Positions 17,199 through 25,917 of a DNA stretch of 38,978 bases are shown in pieces. This DNA comes from Planctomycetota bacterium (lineage in GTDB: Bacteria > Planctomycetota > UBA11346). The stretch spans positions 1-38,978 of the forward strand of contig JALHRW010000024.1 in the NCBI GenBank assembly GCA_022841245.1, given 5' to 3'. Position 1 is the stretch's first letter, and each line of letters opens with the position of its first letter. A program made the translations under genes and the position numbers. A model generated the notes under the pieces. It was not told the DNA's origin. It worked only from the letters and a program-made list of their open reading frames with translations, and ran no database searches.

Positions 17199-18083
17199 TC
17201 AGACCTTCGGCGAGCGGTCGAGGCGCTTACGCAGGGCGTCGATGCGGCTGCGCTTGAGGTCGATGCCGGGCAGGTCCTTGAGCAGGGCGTCGACGTCGGG
17301 CTCGGCGCCCCAGCAGGTGACGCTGAAATACTCGTAGAGATGGTCGGAGGCGATGCCCAGGGCGGCGTTGCGCTCGCTGTAGGCGGCGCGACGCATGCGC
17401 TTCCACTCGGCGATATCCTTGGGCACCGGCCAGGGCACCGGCGACGCCACCCACGGCAGCCACTCGGTGATCTGCGAGCGGTGCGCCCAGCTCATCTCGC
17501 AAACCAGGTTGAAGGCGTCCTCGCAGTCGACCGCCAGGTCGAAGGTGTTGGTGCGCTTGTTGTACTCGTCGAAGGCGTTGAGCACGACCGGCGTCTTGGT
17601 CAGGATCGCCACCGTCTCGTCCGCCGGGTACTCCGGGGTGAAGGCGTGCGGCACGTTGATCATGTAGGAGATCTTGCGCACCGCATCGGCCACCGCGACG
17701 TGGTCGACGTGGATGCCGCTGAGCGGATCGCTGACCACCGGCGGGCAGATCACGTAGTCGGGCTGGAAGTCGCGCACCGTCTTCCAGATGGCGGCGCATA
17801 GCGGGACGGTGACCTGGAGGCAGGCCTCGCGCGGCAGGCTGCCGTCGGGCAGGCGCAGCGGCTTGAAGTCGTACTTGCCGATCCGCGCCGACTCCTGCTG
17901 CTCGGCCAGGCGCACGCGACCGGTCTCCTCGCGGGTGCGGAACTGGTGCCCGGCGCGACCGTCGGTGCACACGATCACCTGGCCGGTGAACGCGCTGCCG
18001 AGGCGCTCGCGGGCGATGGTGAAGAGACCTCCGGCGGTGAATTCGAAGTCGTCGAAGTGGGCGTGGATGTTCTGGATCTTCAT
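17199..18083 (-). CDS. PIG-L/LmbE-family deacetylase
   Basis: The 294-residue product has the zinc-site motifs of this family: HAHFDDFEF (residues 7-15, the H-x-D-D equivalent with Asp11 and Asp12) and GIHVDHVAVADAV (His125 and His128). Members remove the acetyl group from GlcNAc-type sugars, including diacetylchitobiose in archaea and precursors of mycothiol and bacillithiol. Its place in the operon with AgaS and GatZ suggests it supplies the free amino sugar, in the role of AgaA. That is an inference from context. The ribosome binding site TAGGAA overlaps the stop of the phosphatase gene. The end lies 3 nt before the CBM9-like gene. Confidence 0.9.
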   Translation of the reverse strand: MKIQNIHAHFDDFEFTAGGLFTIARERLGSAFTGQVIVCTDGRAGHQFRTREETGRVRLAEQQESARIGKYDFKPLRLPDGSLPREACLQVTVPLCAAIWKTVRDFQPDYVICPPVVSDPLSGIHVDHVAVADAVRKISYMINVPHAFTPEYPADETVAILTKTPVVLNAFDEYNKRTNTFDLAVDCEDAFNLVCEMSWAHRSQITEWLPWVASPVPWPVPKDIAEWKRMRRAAYSERNAALGIASDHLYEYFSVTCWGAEPDVDALLKDLPGIDLKRSRIDALRKRLDRSPKV

Positions 18084-18090
18084 ATGGTTC

Positions 18091-18702
18091 CTAGGCGCGG
18101 TGGCCTCGGTTGCGACCGAGGTCGAGGATGGTGATGCCGGGGCACGAGCCGTCGGCGGCGAGCGGGCAGACCCACACCTCGCCGTTGGCGGCGATCTTCT
18201 CGGGATAGCGCGGGAGGGTGCGTTCGAGGCAGGCGCGGAACAGCCGCATGGTCACCGCATGGGTCACCACCAGGGCGTCATCAGGCCAGGTCGCCGCGTC
18301 GGCGAGGAAGGCGGCGGCGCGTACGGAGATGTCGCGGTAGCTCTCGCCGCCGCCGTCTGGCGTCCATTCCCAGCGCCGGGTGCGGTCGGAGACGTAGCCG
18401 GGATCGGCCTCGACCTGCGCGTAGGTCATGCCGGCGAAACGGCCGAGGTGCTGCTCGGACAGGCGCTCGTCGGTGGCGAGGGGCAGGCCGAGCTGCGCAG
18501 CGAAAGGCTGCGCCGTCTGCCGCGCGCGGGCCAGCGGCGAACTGATCACACGGCTGACGCGATGGCTGGCGCAGAACGCCTCGGCCATCGCTGCTGCATC
18601 CTCGCGCCCCTGGGCGGTCAACGCGAAGTCCTGCCGACCGGCGAGGACGTCGCGTACGTTGGCCTCGCTCTGGGCGTGCCGCATGAGGTGCAGCACCGGC
18701 AT
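18091..18702 (-). CDS. Histidine phosphatase family protein (phosphoglycerate mutase-like)
   Basis: The 203-residue product has the catalytic LMRHAQSEAN (the RH-[GA] motif with phospho-His), SSPLARARQTA, LSEQHLGRFAGMTY and the second His in VVTHAVTMRL. It lacks features of a true glycolytic mutase, so a sugar-phosphate or alpha-ribazole-type phosphatase is more likely. The start at 18702 is one base after the gatZ stop (TGA-A-ATG), which indicates translational coupling in the operon. It could dephosphorylate a sugar phosphate to relieve toxic build-up; this is inference. Confidence 0.9.
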   Translation of the reverse strand: MPVLHLMRHAQSEANVRDVLAGRQDFALTAQGREDAAAMAEAFCASHRVSRVISSPLARARQTAQPFAAQLGLPLATDERLSEQHLGRFAGMTYAQVEADPGYVSDRTRRWEWTPDGGGESYRDISVRAAAFLADAATWPDDALVVTHAVTMRLFRACLERTLPRYPEKIAANGEVWVCPLAADGSCPGITILDLGRNRGHRA

Positions 18703-18703
18703 T

Positions 18704-19999
18704 TCAGGCTCCGTGCCCGCAGGCGACGGCATACTGGCGTAGCACCACATCGACGCGGTGGCGCGCCAGGTCGCGCGGCTTCGCCGCCAGGCGGCGCTCG
18801 CGTACCGGCGCAAAAGCCTCGGGCAGGAACTGGCCGAGCAGCGACTCGGGGATGCCGCTGGCGTCGAGGTTGGCGTAGAGCCGCTCGACGGTGGAGGCGA
18901 GCCTCGCGTCGCCCCAGTAGTAGCGGATGCGGTCGCTGAAGCTGTAGCGCTGCTTGAACGCGACATCGCCGCCCTGGTAGTGGCTCTTCCACCACTTCGG
19001 GTTCGCCGCCATCGCCGCGTCGGCGGCTGCGAGCAGGCGCGACGGCTCCTTGATCCGGCCGCTGGCGGCGAGCGCGTCCTCGATGCCGGCGAGGGCGAAC
19101 AGCGCCTCGCGCAGGGCGAAGGTCAGCCACGGGCCGACCTTGAGGATGGCGAAGTGGCCGCGCACCAGGGCGGCGAGGTTGGCCTGGGTCTGGTAGTCGG
19201 TGCTGTGCGCCTCGTAGACCAGACCGGGATGGGCGAGCACGGCGGTGGACAGCTCGCGTGCCGCTTCGGGCCGGAAGTCGCAGACGAAGTCGTCGCCGAA
19301 CTCGACCCCGGGCTGGACCACCACGCCGATGACGCGTTCCCAGGCGGCGGCGCAGCCGGCGCGTGCAAAGTGCTCGCGGGTGGTGGCGATGGTCGCGTTC
19401 GCCGCGGCGACCGGCGTGGCCGGGACATGGTCCTCGTGCACGGTGGCGCCGCCGGGGATCGGCACCTCGGTGCCGATGACGTAGAGCGGCTTGGCGCCGC
19501 CGGCGGCGGCCTCCTCGGCGACGCGGCAGAGGCGCGCTGCGCGTTCGGCGACCAGCGCATCGGGCAGCGGCTTGCCTGCCTCGACCACGTCGCCGCCGAG
19601 CGGCATGCTGCAATCGAGGTGGATCTTGCGGAAGCCGGCGCGGACGTATTGGCGCACCAGCTCCTCGGCCAGGGTCATCGCCTCGGCCGCCGGCTTGGCC
19701 CGCCAGGCATTGGGCCCGAGATGGTCGCCGCCGAGCAGCAGACGGGCGCGGCCGAGGCCGCACGCATCGGCCATGCCGCCGACCCAGGCGGCGAAGTCGG
19801 CCGGCTTCATTCCGGTGTAGCCGCCGAACTGATCGACCTGGTTGGAGGTCGACTCGACCACCAGCACCTCGCCGTCCTGGCGGGCGCGGGCCATCGACGC
19901 TTCCAGCACCAGGGGATGCGCGCTGCACACGCTGTATATGCCGCGCGCCTTGCCGGCGCGGTTGTCCTGCAGGGTCTTGATGACGGTGTCGACGCTCAT
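18704..19999 (-). CDS. D-tagatose-bisphosphate aldolase, non-catalytic subunit (GatZ/KbaZ-like)
   Basis: The 431-residue product is full length for GatZ/KbaZ. It has the family start GIYSVCSAHPLVLEASM, VVESTSNQVDQFGGYTGM, LLLGGDHLGPNAW, HLDCSMPLGGD and YVIGTEVPIPGG, and the C-terminal SFSDRIRYYW. In enteric bacteria it is needed for stability and activity of the class II aldolase GatY/KbaY, which splits tagatose-1,6-bisphosphate. That catalytic partner is not in this window. The ATG at 19999 overlaps the agaS stop by 4 nt. Either GatY is encoded elsewhere or this protein has a different role here. Confidence 0.93.
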   Translation of the reverse strand: MSVDTVIKTLQDNRAGKARGIYSVCSAHPLVLEASMARARQDGEVLVVESTSNQVDQFGGYTGMKPADFAAWVGGMADACGLGRARLLLGGDHLGPNAWRAKPAAEAMTLAEELVRQYVRAGFRKIHLDCSMPLGGDVVEAGKPLPDALVAERAARLCRVAEEAAAGGAKPLYVIGTEVPIPGGATVHEDHVPATPVAAANATIATTREHFARAGCAAAWERVIGVVVQPGVEFGDDFVCDFRPEAARELSTAVLAHPGLVYEAHSTDYQTQANLAALVRGHFAILKVGPWLTFALREALFALAGIEDALAASGRIKEPSRLLAAADAAMAANPKWWKSHYQGGDVAFKQRYSFSDRIRYYWGDARLASTVERLYANLDASGIPESLLGQFLPEAFAPVRERRLAAKPRDLARHRVDVVLRQYAVACGHGA

Positions 20000-21192
20000 G
20001 CTTTGGCCTGCTGGTAGGCGTGGAGGACGACGCCCTGGACGACGCGCGAGATGGTGCCGGAGGCCGAGGGCGCATCGGGCTTCAGGCCGTTGCCCAGGCA
20101 GCTGACCGTGGCCAGCATCTGGCCGCCGCACACCGCGGTCGGCACCAGGAAGGCGTCGGGGCAGCGCCGCGACAGGGCGGTGGATCCACCCTGGCCGAGC
20201 GGCAGCAGGATGGCGTCAGCCGGCAGGTCGGCGGTGGCGACGCCCTCGGGCGCCAGCACCAGCGGAGCCTTGCCCTGGCCCTTGGCATGCAGCTCGCGCA
20301 GCATGTCGAGCTCGTAGGCGCGCACCTGCGCACTGCCCGAGAGCACCGCGACGACCAGGCTGTCCGGACGGACGAAGACCTGCGGGCCGTGGCGCAGGCC
20401 GACGAAGGTCTCCCAGCGCACGGCGATGCGGCCGTCGTTCATCTCGATCATCTTCAGGCTCATCTCGCGCACGCTGCCGGCGTGCGGGCCCGAGCCGAGG
20501 TACTGGATGCGGCTGCGTTCGTGCGGCTTCTGCGCCACCACGGTGGCGGCGCAGCGCTCGACGAAAGCGGCGGTGCGGCCGGCGGCGGCCTCGACCTCGG
20601 CCTGCCACTCGGCCAGGCGGCCCTGCGCGCCGATGGCCAGGCCGGCGAGGTACATCGAGGTGAACGAGCTGGTCATCACCAGCGAGACATCGTTGGTCTC
20701 GGGCGGCATGCACAGGGCGTAGGCCCACGGCGCGGCGGCCATGCGCGCCAGCGCGCCCTCGCGGTTGCAGGTGATGAAGAGGTGGCGGTAGCCGGGGCGG
20801 CACTGGCGCACGCGCTCGACCGCGCCGACCGACTCCGGCGAGCTGCCCGAGCGGGCGAAGGACACGCACAGGCCCTTGCCGGGCGGCAGCAGGTCCTCCG
20901 GGTGGGTGACCACATCGGTGGTCGGCAGGGCCATCACCGGCCGACCGGTGAGCGCGCCCAGCGAGCTCGCCAGAGCGTCGCCGACGTAGGCCGAGCTGCC
21001 GGCGCCGAGCAGGACGATCGGACCTTCGCTGGCCTCGGCGAGGAAGCGGGCGAGCGCGGCGTCGGCGGCCACCGCTGTGGCCATGCGCCGCCACGACTCC
21101 GGCTGCTGCAGGATCTCGCGCACGGTGTGCTCGGTGCCGTTCGCGCGGGCCTTCGCATCATCGGTGGGGCGGAGCTGGGCGAAGGCGTTCAT
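19996..21192 (-). CDS. agaS: AgaS-like SIS-domain galactosamine-6-phosphate deaminase/isomerase
   Basis: The 398-residue product has two SIS domains. The first (about 50-190) has IVLLGAGSSAYVGDAL, VVTHPEDLLPPGKGLCVSFARSGSSPES and TCNREGALA; the second (about 215-360) has IQYLGSGPHAGSVREMSLKMIEM and ETFVGLRHGPQVFV. This is the pattern of AgaS, which turns galactosamine-6-phosphate into tagatose-6-phosphate and ammonia. It overlaps the kinase upstream and gatZ downstream by 4 nt each, so the three are made together. The substrate might instead be another amino-sugar phosphate. Confidence 0.9.
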   Translation of the reverse strand: MNAFAQLRPTDDAKARANGTEHTVREILQQPESWRRMATAVAADAALARFLAEASEGPIVLLGAGSSAYVGDALASSLGALTGRPVMALPTTDVVTHPEDLLPPGKGLCVSFARSGSSPESVGAVERVRQCRPGYRHLFITCNREGALARMAAAPWAYALCMPPETNDVSLVMTSSFTSMYLAGLAIGAQGRLAEWQAEVEAAAGRTAAFVERCAATVVAQKPHERSRIQYLGSGPHAGSVREMSLKMIEMNDGRIAVRWETFVGLRHGPQVFVRPDSLVVAVLSGSAQVRAYELDMLRELHAKGQGKAPLVLAPEGVATADLPADAILLPLGQGGSTALSRRCPDAFLVPTAVCGGQMLATVSCLGNGLKPDAPSASGTISRVVQGVVLHAYQQAKA

Positions 21193-22121
21193 CGGTGACT
21201 TTCCAGGAAGGAGACGACGTCGTGGTGGGTGGAACGGGCGGCGCTGCCGCCGACGAAGGTGCAGCTGCGCGCAGCAGCGGCGTTGGCGAAGGCCAGGGCC
21301 TCGGCTTCGGGCAGACCGGCGGTGCGGGTGGCGTAGAGCCAGGCCGCGGCAAGGTTGTCGCCGGCGCCGATGGCGTCCTGGAAGCCGCTGATGCGCAGCC
21401 CGGCCTGACGGAAGGTGCCTTTGGGCGTGCGCGCCAGCACGCCTGCGGCGCCGCGCTTCACCACCACCTGCGGGCAGCGCCGCGACAGTGCATCGAGCGC
21501 CGACTCGGCGTCCGTCGTGCGCGACAGATTCATCGCCTCGTCCTCGTTGACGAAGAGCAGCGAGAGCCGCGGCACCCACTCATCGAGCCCCCACCAGCGG
21601 CCGCTGCCGTCCCACTGCGGATCGATGCTGGTGCCGATGCCGGCGGCTGACAGTTCGGCGAGGATGGCGGGCAGGCGCGGCAGCAGGTCGCTCTGCAGGT
21701 AGATGCCCGAGAAGTGCACATGGCCGATGCGCTGGTCGGCGATGATGGCGGCGGTGTCGGGGACGAAGCGCGGAATGGCGCCAGCGTAGGTCACCTGGTA
21801 GCGCCCGGCCGGGGTCAGGATGTTGACCGTGACGCCGGTGCGCTGCTGCGTGCTGAGCACGAGGTGGCGGCAGTCGGCGCCGGCCTCCTCAAGCCAGGTG
21901 CGCATCATCGCACCATGCGCGTCAGCGCCCCCGAGCCCGGCGAAGGCGGTCGGCCCGCCGAGCCGGGCGTGGGCGCAGGCGGTGATGGCGGCCGACGAGC
22001 CGAGCACGGTGTCGAAGCCGGTGCTGAGGATCTCGCGATCGAGTTCGACCGGACCGGGTAGGCCGGGCATGACGATGTCGACATTGACGTCGCCGGCAAA
22101 GAGGATGCGCGGGCCCCTCAT
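21189..22121 (-). CDS. PfkB-family carbohydrate kinase, candidate tagatose-6-phosphate kinase
   Basis: The 310-residue product is a ribokinase-fold kinase: ILFAGDVNVDIVMPGLP at the N-terminus, GSSAAITACAHARLGG for substrate binding, LLFVNEDEAMNLS and the catalytic GAGDNLAAAW with Asp255, where the usual second Gly is Ala. The set with AgaS and GatZ suggests phosphorylation of tagatose-6-phosphate; this is inferred from position only. The ATG at 22121 was chosen because the promoter at 22160-22187 gives a leader of about 30 nt; the frame is open to 22202, but that part would cover the promoter. First gene of the six-gene operon. Confidence 0.88.
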   Translation of the reverse strand: MRGPRILFAGDVNVDIVMPGLPGPVELDREILSTGFDTVLGSSAAITACAHARLGGPTAFAGLGGADAHGAMMRTWLEEAGADCRHLVLSTQQRTGVTVNILTPAGRYQVTYAGAIPRFVPDTAAIIADQRIGHVHFSGIYLQSDLLPRLPAILAELSAAGIGTSIDPQWDGSGRWWGLDEWVPRLSLLFVNEDEAMNLSRTTDAESALDALSRRCPQVVVKRGAAGVLARTPKGTFRQAGLRISGFQDAIGAGDNLAAAWLYATRTAGLPEAEALAFANAAAARSCTFVGGSAARSTHHDVVSFLESHR

Positions 22122-22159
22122 GGGCGCCCGGCCGGCGAACGGGTCGGCGTCATGCCGGT

Positions 22160-22187
22160 TATATACTCTGGTATTCATCCTAATCAA
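22160..22187 (-). promoter_or_regulatory. Promoter of the six-gene amino-sugar operon
   Basis: On the minus strand TTGATT (22182-22187) and TATATA (22160-22165) are 16 nt apart. The sequence between includes GAATACCAGAG, an imperfect dyad with the -10 region, and the 12-base word shared with 9792-9803. This suits a regulated promoter with an operator between or over the core elements. Confidence 0.6.
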
Positions 22188-22352
22188 CACAATGGCCCAC
22201 ACGCCGTTCCGTCAGATGTCCGATTCCGACACACAAGATGTTATATCCCAGCCTCTTCGTTCATGCACTCTCATATCTACTCAGGTCCGGTAACGGGTTG
22301 GGTCGGACGGCAGGACGAGGTTGACTGGCGCCAGGGCTGTCAAGCATCCGGC

Positions 22353-23057
22353 ATGACTTCGCACCTCTTCGCCATGGGCGGAGGCAGCTTCACCGGACCT
22401 ACCGGCGGCCCTTCGCCGATGTGGCGGCACATCTTCAGCTGCACCGGCAAGCAGCATCCCAAGGTCTGCATCATTCCGACCGCGACGGCCGACCGCCGTG
22501 AATCGATCACCGATTTCGTCTACGGCATGAACCGGCTGCGGGCCCATCCCAACTTCCTCTCGCTCTACTCCACCCCCTCCGCCGACCTGGAGAGCTGGAT
22601 CATGGAGTTCGACGCCATCTACGTCTCGGGCGGCAACACCCGCAACCTGCTCGCGCTGTGGCGCGAATGGCAGCTCGACGTGGTCTTGAAGAAGGCCTGG
22701 CAGCGGGGGGTCGTGCTGTTCGGCGGCAGCGCCGGCGCGATCTGCTGGTACGAGCAGGGCAACAGCGATTTCATCGCCGACCAGCTGAATCCGATCGATG
22801 GCTTGGGCTGGCTGCCCGGCTCCGTGGCCCCGCACTACGCCACCGACAACGGCCGCCGCGCCAGCTACCACGCCATGGTCGCCGACGGCAGGCTCAAGCC
22901 GGGCTATGGGCTGAGCGACCGCGGCGTGCTGCACTATGTCGACGGCAAGGTGCATGAGGCGCTCACCGAGCATCCCGACTTCGGCGTCTTCCGCGTCGAG
23001 CGCGGCGCCGACGGCAAGGTCGTCGAGACTCCGGTCGCCGCGCGGCTGGTGCGGTGA
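22353..23057 (+). CDS. Peptidase E-like (S51) class I glutamine amidotransferase-fold protein
   Basis: The 234-residue product begins MTSHLFAMGGGSF, then has IPTATADRRES, AIYVSGGNTRNLLALW, the nucleophile motif VLFGGSAGAICW with Ser, and GSVAPHYATDNGRRASYH, which supplies the His. This is the order of peptidase E, a serine peptidase that cleaves Asp-X dipeptides, and its relatives such as cyanophycinase. The ATG at 22353 was chosen for the family start; an upstream ATG at 22263 is possible. It is divergent from the amino-sugar operon and convergent with the FAD oxidoreductase. Cytoplasmic peptide or amide hydrolysis is likely. Confidence 0.88.
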   Translation: MTSHLFAMGGGSFTGPTGGPSPMWRHIFSCTGKQHPKVCIIPTATADRRESITDFVYGMNRLRAHPNFLSLYSTPSADLESWIMEFDAIYVSGGNTRNLLALWREWQLDVVLKKAWQRGVVLFGGSAGAICWYEQGNSDFIADQLNPIDGLGWLPGSVAPHYATDNGRRASYHAMVADGRLKPGYGLSDRGVLHYVDGKVHEALTEHPDFGVFRVERGADGKVVETPVAARLVR

Positions 23058-23098
23058 CCGCCTGGACCTGCCGCCAGCAGCGCAGCAATACCTGAGGA

Positions 23099-24853
23099 TC
23101 AGCCAGCGCGCATCACCGCGGCGATGGCCTGCAAAGCCGCGCCGCGGGTGACCGGACCGCTCGGCGGGGCGACCCCGGCGATGGCCGACCAGCACGCCAC
23201 CTCCTCGGCGGTCACTGGTTGATCCAGCCGGGCCTCCCAGCCGGGGATGGCGCCGCGCACGCCGAGCAGCTGCAAGGCGGGGAAGGCGGGATGGTCGCGA
23301 TCGGCGTCGCGGTAGTGGATGAGCACGCCGCGGTGCTGCACCAGATCGTGCTGCAGCTGGCCGATCGGCACGCTGCGCGCCGCCACGCCAAGGCGCATCG
23401 CCAGCACCGCGGCGGCGCCGGCCGCCTCGCCCAGCACCATCCAGCACGGCTCCATGCGCAGGGTGCCGAAGCCGAGGTGGCTGGCGCTGACCGCCACCGG
23501 CACCCACAGGTTGTCGAGCGTGCGCGGCACCATCACGCCGTACGGCACGGTGTAGGGCTCGGTGCGCAGGCTGAGGAAGCCGTCGAGGTGGACGCGGCCG
23601 GCCTCGCGTTTGTGCACCGCGTGGCTGTCGATCGCGTAGTGGCTGGCGGTGATCGCGGTAGGATGCACCGGCGGGCGCCCGCCGGCGGCGATGGGCAGGG
23701 CATCATGGGCGAGGAAGTTCGCCTCGCCGAGGATGCGGCGGCCTTCGCGCACGTAGACCTGCCGCGGGAAGTTGCCGTTGTCAGCGTATTCGTCGGCGGC
23801 CAGGCCGAAGCGGCGGGCGTTCTCGCGGAAGCCGGCCGGCACCTCCGGATCGTTCTGGATGAACCACAGCAGGCCGAGGGTGTAGTCGCGCAGGCGTGCG
23901 GCGAAGCGGTCGCGCCAGGCCCAGTCGGCGGTCGGCCAGGGGCGGTTCTCCTCCGGCAGGTCGGTCGAGATGAAGGCGAGGTGCTGGTTGTTCGCGTCGG
24001 TCTTGCCGTTGGGCAGCCAGACGATGTTGGTGACTCGGCCGATGCCGTCCCAGGCGACCTCGCCGCGATGCACGCCGGGGCTGCGGTCCAGCCGCAGATC
24101 CTCGGCGAGCGAGGCGTATTCGCTGCGATCGTAACCGGCCGGCTTGGCGATGGCGACGCGGTTGTCCGGCTGGTCGGTCAAGCACAGACGGTAGTTGTAG
24201 GCCTGGATGGTGTCGTCGCCGGCACCGTCGGAGCCCGCCCCGATCGCCGGATCGCCCCAGGCCTGGAAGAAGCGTCCCGCGCGCGGCTCGTTGTAGTCCG
24301 CCACGCCTTCGCGCCGGGTGGCGAAGGGCACGCCCGCGGCCGCGGCGAGATCGCCCTCGTAGGTCGCGTCGATGAAGGCCGTAGCGGTGTAGGTCTCGTT
24401 CGCACCGCTGCTGCGGTCGAGCACGCGCACGGCGCTGATCCGGCCGTCGCGCTGGTCGAGGTTCGCCGGCAGGGCGTCGAACTGGCGCAGCAGGCGCACC
24501 GTGATGCGCGGCTGCTCGGCGAGCATGGCGAGCAGGACGGTCTCGCCGACCGAGGGCTCGAAGTGGTAGCCGTCGCTGCACACCTTCACCTGCGCGGACT
24601 CCGCGCCGTAGGTGGCGATGTAGTGCGCGCGCACCCGCTCGACGAAGCTGCGGAACAGGCCGCCGCTGAGCGCGCGCGTGCCGATGTCGGTGGCGCCGAG
24701 CCCGTTCGCCGGCAGGCCGCCGACGTGGGCCGTGCGTTCGAGGATGATCACCGACAGGCCGTGCCGGGCGGCGGCGATGCCGGCGCAGATGCCGGCCGGC
24801 GTGCCGCCGATGATGACCAGGTCGGTGGGGATGGGCGGGTTCGCGTGGCTCAT
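23099..24853 (-). CDS. FAD-dependent oxidoreductase (FAD_oxidored, PF12831-like)
   Basis: The 584-residue product has the dinucleotide-binding start LVIIGGTPAGICAGIAAARHGLSVIILERT, GGLPANGLGATDIG, the second FAD motif TAFIDATYEGDLAAAAGVPFATRR, and the far C-terminal LWVPVAVSASHLGFGTLRMEP with GEAAGAAAVLAMRLGV. This is the large FAD-dependent family abundant in planctomycetes and verrucomicrobia polysaccharide clusters; activity and substrate are unknown. No signal peptide is seen. The ATG at 24853 is favoured over an upstream one at 24919, which would add a run of basic residues overlapping the divergent gene's promoter. Confidence 0.9.
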   Translation of the reverse strand: MSHANPPIPTDLVIIGGTPAGICAGIAAARHGLSVIILERTAHVGGLPANGLGATDIGTRALSGGLFRSFVERVRAHYIATYGAESAQVKVCSDGYHFEPSVGETVLLAMLAEQPRITVRLLRQFDALPANLDQRDGRISAVRVLDRSSGANETYTATAFIDATYEGDLAAAAGVPFATRREGVADYNEPRAGRFFQAWGDPAIGAGSDGAGDDTIQAYNYRLCLTDQPDNRVAIAKPAGYDRSEYASLAEDLRLDRSPGVHRGEVAWDGIGRVTNIVWLPNGKTDANNQHLAFISTDLPEENRPWPTADWAWRDRFAARLRDYTLGLLWFIQNDPEVPAGFRENARRFGLAADEYADNGNFPRQVYVREGRRILGEANFLAHDALPIAAGGRPPVHPTAITASHYAIDSHAVHKREAGRVHLDGFLSLRTEPYTVPYGVMVPRTLDNLWVPVAVSASHLGFGTLRMEPCWMVLGEAAGAAAVLAMRLGVAARSVPIGQLQHDLVQHRGVLIHYRDADRDHPAFPALQLLGVRGAIPGWEARLDQPVTAEEVACWSAIAGVAPPSGPVTRGAALQAIAAVMRAG

Positions 24854-24933
24854 GGTGGAGATGATGCCTCGGGGTGGCGGCGGGTCGCGGGGTCGGCAGC
24901 TGAAAACATGGGGAATCATGCTATGATGCCAGG

Positions 24934-25728
24934 GTGGATGCCGAATCGGCCATCGCCGCCTTCGAGCGCCTGCACGCCGTGCGGGTGACGCTGCATGACG
25001 TCGACGGCTGTTTCGTCAACCGGCTGTCCGAACCGCGCCTGCGCCATGACCACCGCCTGTGCCGGGCGGCCAAGGCGTCAGGCCATGAGCAGGCCTGTGC
25101 CCGCTTCGATACGCAGATTCTGCGCGAATCACTCAAGCAATCGCCTGATGGATTGGCCAAGGTGTGCCATGCGGGCCTGGTCGAGCTGGTCGTGCCGCAT
25201 CTGCGTGAAGGGCGGCCCGACTGGCTGCTCTTCGCCGGGGTGTGGGCCGACGACGGCTGCCAGGCCGGACTGCGCGAACGCCGCTCGGCGGTCCGCCTGC
25301 ATGCTCCGCCGGCCTTGCCGGCAGCATGGCCGGATCTGCTGGATGCGCTGCGCTCGCTGGTCGCCCGCCTCGCCCTGCTCGCGCCGCCGGCGCTACGTTC
25401 GCCGACCACCAGGCGCGAGGCCATCGCCGAGTTCCTCCGCCTGCGCCACGCCGAGGACGTCACGCTCGCCGATCTGGCGGCTGTGCTCGGTCTCAGTCCC
25501 TCGCGCACCTCGCACGTGGTCGGCGAACTATTCGACGCACCATTCGCCACGCTGCTGGTGCAGGCCCGGCTCGCTTCCGCCGAGGTGCTGCTGCGCTGCA
25601 CCGGACTGCCGGTGGCGACGGTGGCGATGCGCGCCGGCTTCGGCGACCTGTCCCATTTCCACGCCACCTTCCGCCGCCGCTTCGCCACCTCGCCGGCGCT
25701 GTGGCGGCGTCAGGCCGCGAGCGTGTGA
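24934..25728 (+). CDS. AraC-family regulator with a PocR-type sensor domain
   Basis: The 264-residue product starts at GTG. Residues 1-125 resemble the PocR ligand-binding domain: VTLHDVDGCFVNR, C-x10-C spacing (LCRAAKASGHEQACARFDTQIL) and KVCHAGLVELVVPHLREGRPDWLLFAGVW. Residues 155-260 hold two helix-turn-helix motifs (LADLAAVLGLSPSRTSHVV and VATVAMRAGFGDLSHFHATFRRRFATSPALWRR). PocR domains sense small polyols or related ligands. It is divergent from the FAD oxidoreductase (80 nt), so it probably controls that gene. Confidence 0.9.
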   Translation: MDAESAIAAFERLHAVRVTLHDVDGCFVNRLSEPRLRHDHRLCRAAKASGHEQACARFDTQILRESLKQSPDGLAKVCHAGLVELVVPHLREGRPDWLLFAGVWADDGCQAGLRERRSAVRLHAPPALPAAWPDLLDALRSLVARLALLAPPALRSPTTRREAIAEFLRLRHAEDVTLADLAAVLGLSPSRTSHVVGELFDAPFATLLVQARLASAEVLLRCTGLPVATVAMRAGFGDLSHFHATFRRRFATSPALWRRQAASV

Positions 25729-25917
25729 CCTTGGCATCATGCGTTCCCAGACGGCGTGCACCGTACCCGCCTCTTCCTTGCTCGACGTGCTCAACTGGCG
25801 CCTGGCCATCGATCGCGTGCTCTCCGAGCGCCAGGCTGCTGGCAGGTCGAAGCCCGGCGCCGGTCCTCGCTGTTGGCGTGGCCGGCGATCAGTCCCTTCG
25901 GTCGTCGTAGACCAGCT
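25729..25917. other. Short spacer between the PocR/AraC gene and the MATE gene
   Basis: A 69-codon plus-strand frame from 25739 overlaps the MATE gene's end and has no ribosome binding site or family match. I see no RNA gene or clear terminator. Confidence 0.4.
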
